From assembly GCA_030848705.1 (NCBI GenBank), contig CM061235.1:127890228-127954227 (forward strand): DNA of 64,000 nt, written 5' to 3'. The notes under the pieces are model-generated. The model was not told the DNA's origin. It worked only from the letters and a program-made list of their open reading frames with translations, and did not search any database. The stretch comes from Heracleum sosnowskyi (taxonomy: Eukaryota > Streptophyta > Magnoliopsida > Apiales > Apiaceae). Position 1 is the stretch's first letter, and every line of letters begins with the position of its first letter. Shown piece after piece: positions 58,191-64,000 of this stretch. The position numbers were made by a program, and so were the translations under genes.

Positions 58191-58720
58191 GAGGAGATCC
58201 CTTGAAGTGTATTCAATGTGGTAATAACAAGCTGTGAGGGTGAGTTGGTAGTACCTTTACTATATACCTTGATACACACGTATCTGAGTCTATCCCCTGA
58301 AAACCTATAAGGTACTGTTACTGCCAGTATAGCAAGAGTTATTTGAACTCTGAATGGGGTCAAGTTATTTGACGAGATGATCTCAGTACATCTCTGGAGA
58401 TGCCCAGCTAAGCGAATGTAATTGTGTGGTCGCAATTAGAGGAAAGGGTTATTCCTTGAAGTATTCGACGAACAGGATCGAGACAGGACCATTAACGTCT
58501 CAAAGCCGTAGATCAGCACCATAGCCTTTGATTTGTCGTCGTCTATGGAGTGTGGTTACACCAAACGGATAAAGATTCAAGGTGAAACATTCCATCTAGA
58601 TCCGGTAGCCATCGAAGTAGAGGACTTAGGAGGGTTCAAACCCGGAAGGGTACCGACTCTGAAAAACAAGTCATGATAAGGACCGATATGTAAGCATTTC
58701 TGTATGGATTTGTGGGGGAT
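58191..58720 (+). other. Element C 3' noncoding region and polypurine tract
   Basis: 530 bp between pol and the 3' LTR, ending in TGTGGGGGAT. Closely matches 9898-10430 of element B, with a few small indels (for example about 58541 and 58690). Confidence 0.8.
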
Positions 58721-60122
58721 TGTTAGAAAATGGAAAGTTTGAGGCATATTTTATATATGTTCTTGATGGAATTTCCAGAAACTAACACTTGGAGGTTGTT
58801 CCTTGTAATGAGGATTTAAACTTTCATGTTTGGATCTAAGACATTTTCTTAGTGTAATCCATAAATAAATTGAGTTGAAATAGGTTGCTTGAAATGGGTT
58901 ATGTGGGTTGGTTATATTGAAATAACTTGTATCCCACATAGAATTGGTAATGAGAGGTTGGTGGGTTTATATAGAAACATGTGCAAGAGTAGTGTACAAC
59001 TACTAAGGCATGTGGGTGTGCATGGTGTTAATATGTGCCTCACGCGCACACACACACGCGCGCCGCCGCCGCCCGCCTCGCCTCGCCCCGCCCCGCCACG
59101 CCACGCCACGCCACGACTCGGGTCGGGTCGGGTCGAAGGGCGATTTGGGCGAATGTCTCGACGTCTCGCGTACGCGAGGCGACCTGGGCGAGGAATTTTA
59201 TTACCTGTTTATTTAATATTATTTATTGATTTAATTTAATAGTATCAGTATTTATTTGTAACAGCTATACGAACTGGGTCAGGATTTATATTAAATCCTG
59301 ATGGACCAGTTCTTGGATCAAATCCTGATGGCCTGGTCAGTACTTGGAGTGAAATCCTGATGACTACTGATCTTGATGGCTGCATCAGTATTTGAATCCT
59401 GATGATGGTCCAGTCCTGACGAAATCCTGATGGTCGATCAAGTACTGATGCCACTCCTGACGGACAGCAAGTCCTGATGGCTTGGAGTACTGATGATGAT
59501 CAAATCCTGATGGACCAGGAAATCCTGACTGAGCTGTTAAATCCTGATGACTACTGTTATGGTAATTAAATCAGAATAATTAGTATTAAATGTCATATCT
59601 TCAGTTACAATATTTTGTCTGTTTACGTTTTATTTTGTATTTTATATAAATACAAAACATAACGTTTGACAGAGGTGACATATACGTAACTCTGAAAACC
59701 CTAGCAACTATCAACTTCTCTGTTTTCTCTCAACACATACAGAATACATAGTTCTTGGGCGAAGTGAGGTGCTGGTCGCTGTTGATCATTGCCATATCTG
59801 TGAGTGGATTGATCTGTGCTGTTTTATCCTGGGAGTGATATTGCTGCAACCCAACACAGCGTAAGTGGGGCAATAATCTCTTCAAGAACAGTCAAGACTT
59901 CTCGAAGGCTTGGCGACTCAGCTGTTTCTTTATCTTTCAGTTTTGTGTTAAAACTCCTGATAGATAAGTGTTCTTTCTTGTCTTGTTATTTACAGTCTCT
60001 AATTACTTTGTTGTTTCGACCTTTGTGTTGTTTCGTTTATTGGTATTTTGCCTGTTCTTGTTAATACAATTATATATATAACTGCCCTATTGTTGCTGTG
60101 TAGTTAGTAATTATACCCAACA
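58721..60122 (+). repeat. Element C 3' LTR, 1402 bp
   Basis: Same structure as the 5' LTR, with 63 net extra bases in the GC-rich tract (about 59100-59170: a CCACG repeat, GGGTC triplet repeat and a TCTCGACGTCTCGCG segment). Contains the box array at 59292-59552 and the AATAATCTCTTCAAGA segment at about 59872-59887. Confidence 0.95.
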
Positions 60123-60127
60123 CCTTC

Positions 60128-60745
60128 TTCCTCAAAAATAGCAGCATCAATATTTACTTTGAAAATATTATTATCTGGTTTCTTCCAAGACTCAGCCCCA
60201 TCCGACATCTGCCATGAATCTATAGACGGATAAAGAATTATTCCCTGATCTTTTCTCTATTGTTTCAAAGTAAAAAATGCGCTATTAACCACCCTATCTA
60301 TTGTAATCTTTCTTTCTTTCTTTCCATAAAAGCTGATTACGCATATCCCATAACATCCAACATAACATAAAAGCACGGGCATAATCCCCCTCATTCAGAT
60401 TAGTACATATGTGCATAAACCAATCCACAAATGATCCCTATTTTCCATAATAAAAACCATACAGGCAACCCGCCAACACCCTGCAAAGTCACAATTAACT
60501 AAGCAATGCATAATGGATTCTTCCACCAAGTGACAAACTGGACATAATAAAGAAATATCCATATGCTTCAATTTCAACTGCATTTTAGTAGGGATACAAC
60601 CACACACAGCCCTCCAAACAAAAGTCTTTAATTTTGGGGTTATTTTTAAATTCCAAAATTTCTTCCAAACTACCAATATGCCTTCATTTACATCCCCATA
60701 GAAAAATTGATAGGTGATACTCACCTTCAAATGACCTATTTTACA
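60128..60745 (-). pseudogene. LINE copy 1, upstream part with zf-RVT domain
   Basis: The frame 60730-60395 encodes the zinc-binding domain that follows reverse transcriptase in plant LINEs: FWNLKITPKLKTFVWRAV, IPTKMQLKLKHM, CPVCHLVEESIMHCLVNC. It then runs toward the RNase H cut by element C at 60123. Similarity starts abruptly near 60745, as in 5'-truncated LINE copies. Confidence 0.75.
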
Positions 60746-61342
60746 AGTGAAAAAAAAAACTAAAAAACTAAAAAACTAAAAATTTAACATATCACATATT
60801 AAATAATTAAATTAAAAATAACTAAAAACTGACCATTCAAATAAATTTGATGATTTGGTTTGATATAATACAAAATACAACCACAACAATGACAACAACA
60901 TAGTAAAAGTTTCTTACAAAGATATTAAATAAAATATCACATGTTGGACACAAAAATTACTTAGGAAAATACTACACAAGATAATATATATTAGACATAT
61001 CAAAATTTAAATAACGGGGATCACAATCACATATCCACTTTATAGAATTTTACTTACTAAGTTATATCCATAGTTACAAGTCTTAAAATTCTAATCTTTC
61101 GTAAACCTATTATTTATAATTTTCTAAACGTACTCTTCAAGGTATCCTTAATATAGCTACTTTTGACGAGTGAATCTTGCACGAATATCCTTTCTCATAT
61201 CACTCATATAATATATACGATATATTTGAATAGATAATTTAACACTTCATTATAATTATGAGATACATATCTATTCTTATTAATTCTAATAATGTGCTCT
61301 AAGATTTGATAAACTGGGTATGTCTGGTTGATCGATAATATA
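60746..61342. other. AT-rich intergenic DNA, nothing recognised
   Basis: A CTAAAAAACTAAAAAA run near 60755-60780, then unique-looking AT-rich sequence between the two LINE copies. No ORF or repeat structure I can support. Confidence 0.6.
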
Positions 61343-63724
61343 TTTTTTTTTTTTGCCAGAAAAGGAATAGATTGCATTAATGCTTCAAATCATTATCAAG
61401 TACATAATTTAACTCTGGACAGGCTTCATTTGCCCTCCAAATACGATCAGCTATTGAATAACTACACTTTTCTAACGCATGAGCTACGTTATTCGCAGAC
61501 CGCTTCACAAATCTAAGGTTAATACCTTTGTCCTTCAGCTGCATTAGTAGAACTCTGCAGTCCTGAACTATTTTGCCAAAGTAGGAACGCATTGCTTCAT
61601 TACCTCTGATTGCTTGTACTGCTACGAAGCAATCTGTTTCAACTGTCACCTCCTTTCGCTGCTCGTCTTTGATCCAACTTAATGCCTCTCAAATACCCAT
61701 TGTTTCTGCAGTTTCTGGGTTGATATGTCCTGGTTTGCAGCTCGATCGAGCCTCTATCAATTCCCCCTTCTGATTTCTAGCAACAAAGGCATATGAGTAG
61801 CAGTTAGACGTATGAAAAATCGCAGCATCAGTATTTATCTTAGTCTTATCTCCCATTGGTAAAGTCTAGTGCTCATCCCCATCATCAGGATTTACCAACC
61901 CCCATGATCGGTCGAAAGTTCTATCGTGAGCATCCTGCCATTGACTAAGAACCACTCTAGCTGATTCTACAATATCCCCTACCTCCATACACTTATGACT
62001 CCAAACCAATTCATTTCTGCACTTCCAGATCGACCAACACAACATAACTCCTGTTTGTCTGCGGTCGGTGTCCCATCTGTCAAAAACATTCAGCATCCAA
62101 TTTATGAAAGTTTCTTGCGTATCAATATTGTCAATGCCCCCAATTTTCTCCCAACATGCTTGAGCAAAAGAGCAGTTCAATAAGATGTGAGTCATGCTCT
62201 CAACACCATCATTACACATTGGACATACGACGTTCACTTCCACATGCTTCATACGCAACAAAGTCTTTGTAGGAAGGCACTCCGCGATAGCCCTCAAAAT
62301 AAAGTTTTTGACCTTTGGAGGGACTTTTAAATTCCATAATCTCCTCCAAAATCTGGGGTTTCCACAAGGATTAGTCCAGGTTTTGTTTTCCTGAATCGAT
62401 ACGTATGCTGACTTGACTGAATAATCACCACTCCTTTCTTTTTTCCAATACCAGCTATCAGAATCAATGTTTGACAAAGGTGTTGCAACAATCAGGTTAA
62501 CATCTCTTTGTTCGAAAATATCCATAATCAAGTCTGTATCCCACCGTCTCTCATTTGTAACCATCAGAGATGAAACCTTTTGGCCCTTTATCGACTCATT
62601 TACTGTCATAACATAAGGATTTTCAGCATACGGTAACCACATATCATCTACTATGCTCACAGTGTCTCCATTACCCACCCTGCAAGCTACACCCTGCTTA
62701 ATTAGCTGTTGCGCTTCCAACACACTCCTCCAGACATAACTAGGACTTGCGCCTAGCTTTGCACTTAAAAAATGTCCCTCTGGATAGTACCGTGCTTTAA
62801 ACATTCTCGCAACCAAACTATCTGGATTTGTTATAAGGCGCCACCCCTGTTTGCCTAAGAGTGCAACATTAAAATCATGTAATTGTCTAAAACCAAGACC
62901 TCCATACATCTTTGACCTACACATCCTCTCCCAGCTCATCCAATGTATACTTCTATCCTTCTTGGCAGACGATTTCCACCAAAACTTACACATCATTTTC
63001 TCCATGTCTCTGCACATTTCAAGCGGGAGTAAAAATACACTCATGGCATAATTTGGAATTGATTGAGTAACTGTTTTCAAAAGAACTTCCTTGCCACTTT
63101 TGTTCAATAGTTTTCCGTCCCAACTCTGGATTCGAGTACGGACCCTTTCTTTCAAGTAACCCAGGAGTACTGATTTATTTCTGCCCAAGCAATTTGGCAA
63201 GCCCAGATATTGACTATTGTTATCGGCCTCTTGAAACTTTAAGATATCAATGACTTCTTTCTTGGTTTCTGCTTGCACGTTACAACTGAAAAAAACACTC
63301 GTTTTATCCACATTTATTTTTTGCCCTGAAGCTTTTTCAAAAGTTGCTAGTAAATTCATCACCTGTGACGCTTCTTCTTTATTAGCTTGACAATATATAT
63401 AACTATCGTCAGCAAAAAACATATGTGTCACCGTAGGGGCACCTCGAGCCACTTTTATACCTCTAATTAGTCCTCTGCTTTCGTATTTATGAATAAGAGC
63501 TGACAGTCCCTCAATGCAAATAAGGAAAATATATGATGATAGCGGGTCACCTTGCCGAAGGCCTCGCTCTGGCACTATGTTCCCAAACTCCTTACCTGCA
63601 TGATTAATTTTGTACCGTGCTGTCACAACACACTCCATAAACAGGTTGATAACTGAGCTTTCGATTCCCATTTTGCATAGAACTGCTCGCAAGTATGGCC
63701 ACTCCACCCGATCATATGCTTTAC
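61343..63724 (-). pseudogene. LINE copy 2 ORF2 (RT, zf-RVT, RNase H), split
   Basis: Minus strand. The frame 63707-61866 (613 codons) covers most of reverse transcriptase (AYDRVEWPYLRAVL, RQGDPLSSYIF, FFADDSYIY), a long linker, and zf-RVT (FWRRLWNLKVPPKVKNFI, CPMCNDGVESMTHILLNC). TAG at 61866-61868 and TGA at 61689-61691 interrupt the RNase H, which goes on in the same frame (INTDAAIF, ETDCFVAVQAI, FVKRSANNVAHAL) to about 61377, then a T run at 61343-61354 marks the poly(A) tail. The 5' part is cut by an LTR at 63725. L1-type plant LINE; reverse transcribes at nicked target DNA. This copy is dead. Confidence 0.88.
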
Positions 63725-64000
63725 TGTTAGGTCCAAAGTATTGTAGAAGGGGGGGGGGGGGTTGAATACGATACTCACAAATAATTCAATTTCGTTCGCG
63801 GATTAATCTTTCAGTTCTATAACGAAATCAAACACACCAAACCAAATCAAGTTTCGGGGAATATATCTTTTTATAAATATAAACCTCGAGGGGTGCTACA
63901 ATTTCTAATCCGTAGATTAGCGTCAATGAGTTTAAGGTTACACAAATACAAAACAATGATCAAGTTCTGAGCACTATTAATTTCTCTGATAATTTTCTCC
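63725..64000 (-). repeat. LTR of a Sirevirus-like element, partial
   Basis: Starts TGTTAGGTCC, then TTGTAGAAG, a 13-base G run and TTGAATACG, the same opening as the S2 LTR at 19755, so it belongs to that group. It lies within the LINE, directly after an AYDRVEW codon stretch. TTTAC at 63720-63724 would be the left copy of the target duplication. Orientation follows from S2; the rest is outside the window. Confidence 0.75.

Larger units (their letters stand above)
52689..60122 (+). mobile_element. Element C: intact young Copia retrotransposon, 7434 bp
   Basis: Two LTRs (TGTTAG...CCAACA), one uninterrupted gag-pol frame, a polypurine tract, and a perfect 5-bp target duplication CCTTC (52684-52688, 60123-60127). 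By eye the LTRs differ at about nine bases over 1.34 kb (about 0.7%) plus a 63-bp net length difference, so insertion was recent. The target was a LINE RNase H region. The usual tRNA primer site is absent (see 54029). Confidence 0.95.

Overview
This is plant nuclear DNA, most likely from a eudicot. Three spliced, plant-type host genes sit in a dense, nested bed of transposable elements, with AT-rich intergenic DNA and no bacterial or organellar features. The species cannot be fixed from sequence alone. The three host genes are: an ankyrin-repeat/PGG membrane protein (31912-34492, minus, 5 exons, one frameshift); a small secreted citrate-binding-protein-like gene (41545-42361, plus, 2 exons); and a G-type lectin S-receptor-like kinase (46932-50232, plus, 7 exons, intact, 819 aa). 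They do not look like a pathway. They are an island of ordinary genes between retroelement blocks.

Layout, left to right. 1-6064 is the 3' half of a Sirevirus-like Copia element (A), with the end of pol, a long third ORF and the 3' LTR. A sits inside the 5' LTR of an older dead Copia element (B, 6065-10463). Two Tourist-like MITEs follow (10514-11175, 11234-11800). A Helitron-like repeat starting at 11943 is split by a second Sirevirus-like element (S2, minus, 12537-21078) that also carries the third ORF. Next come a bounded Helitron (22066-24212), a CACTA element (24249-26763), a hAT-like element (26843-27726), a Copia remnant (D, 28040-29367), a foldback element (29481-30312) and a solo LTR (30388-30915). 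After the ankyrin gene lies a decayed Copia element (E, minus, 34870-40296). After the citrate-binding gene lie a Helitron 3' end (42542) and a 3.2 kb Helitron (43470-46642). Beyond the kinase gene are two abutting MITEs (51052-51988) and a LINE copy split by an intact young Copia element (C, 52689-60122, 5-bp TSD CCTTC). The window ends in a second LINE (61343-63724) interrupted by another Sirevirus-like LTR (63725 onward).

The most unusual points are these. (1) In intact element C the place just after the 5' LTR, where a tRNA primer site belongs, holds a 16-nt perfect reverse complement of a segment inside the same LTR, which suggests a self-priming or fold-back primer. (2) Elements A and S2 share a large uncharacterised ORF3 downstream of pol, separated from it by a spacer of about 1.2 kb. 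Each spacer has short-motif clusters and a TATA-like box, and in S2 the motif (TAGTACTA) also clusters in the LTR, which suggests an internal promoter. (3) The LTRs of C carry an array of AATCCTGATG-like boxes upstream of a TATA box. Substitution counts, motif counts and alignments here were made by eye.
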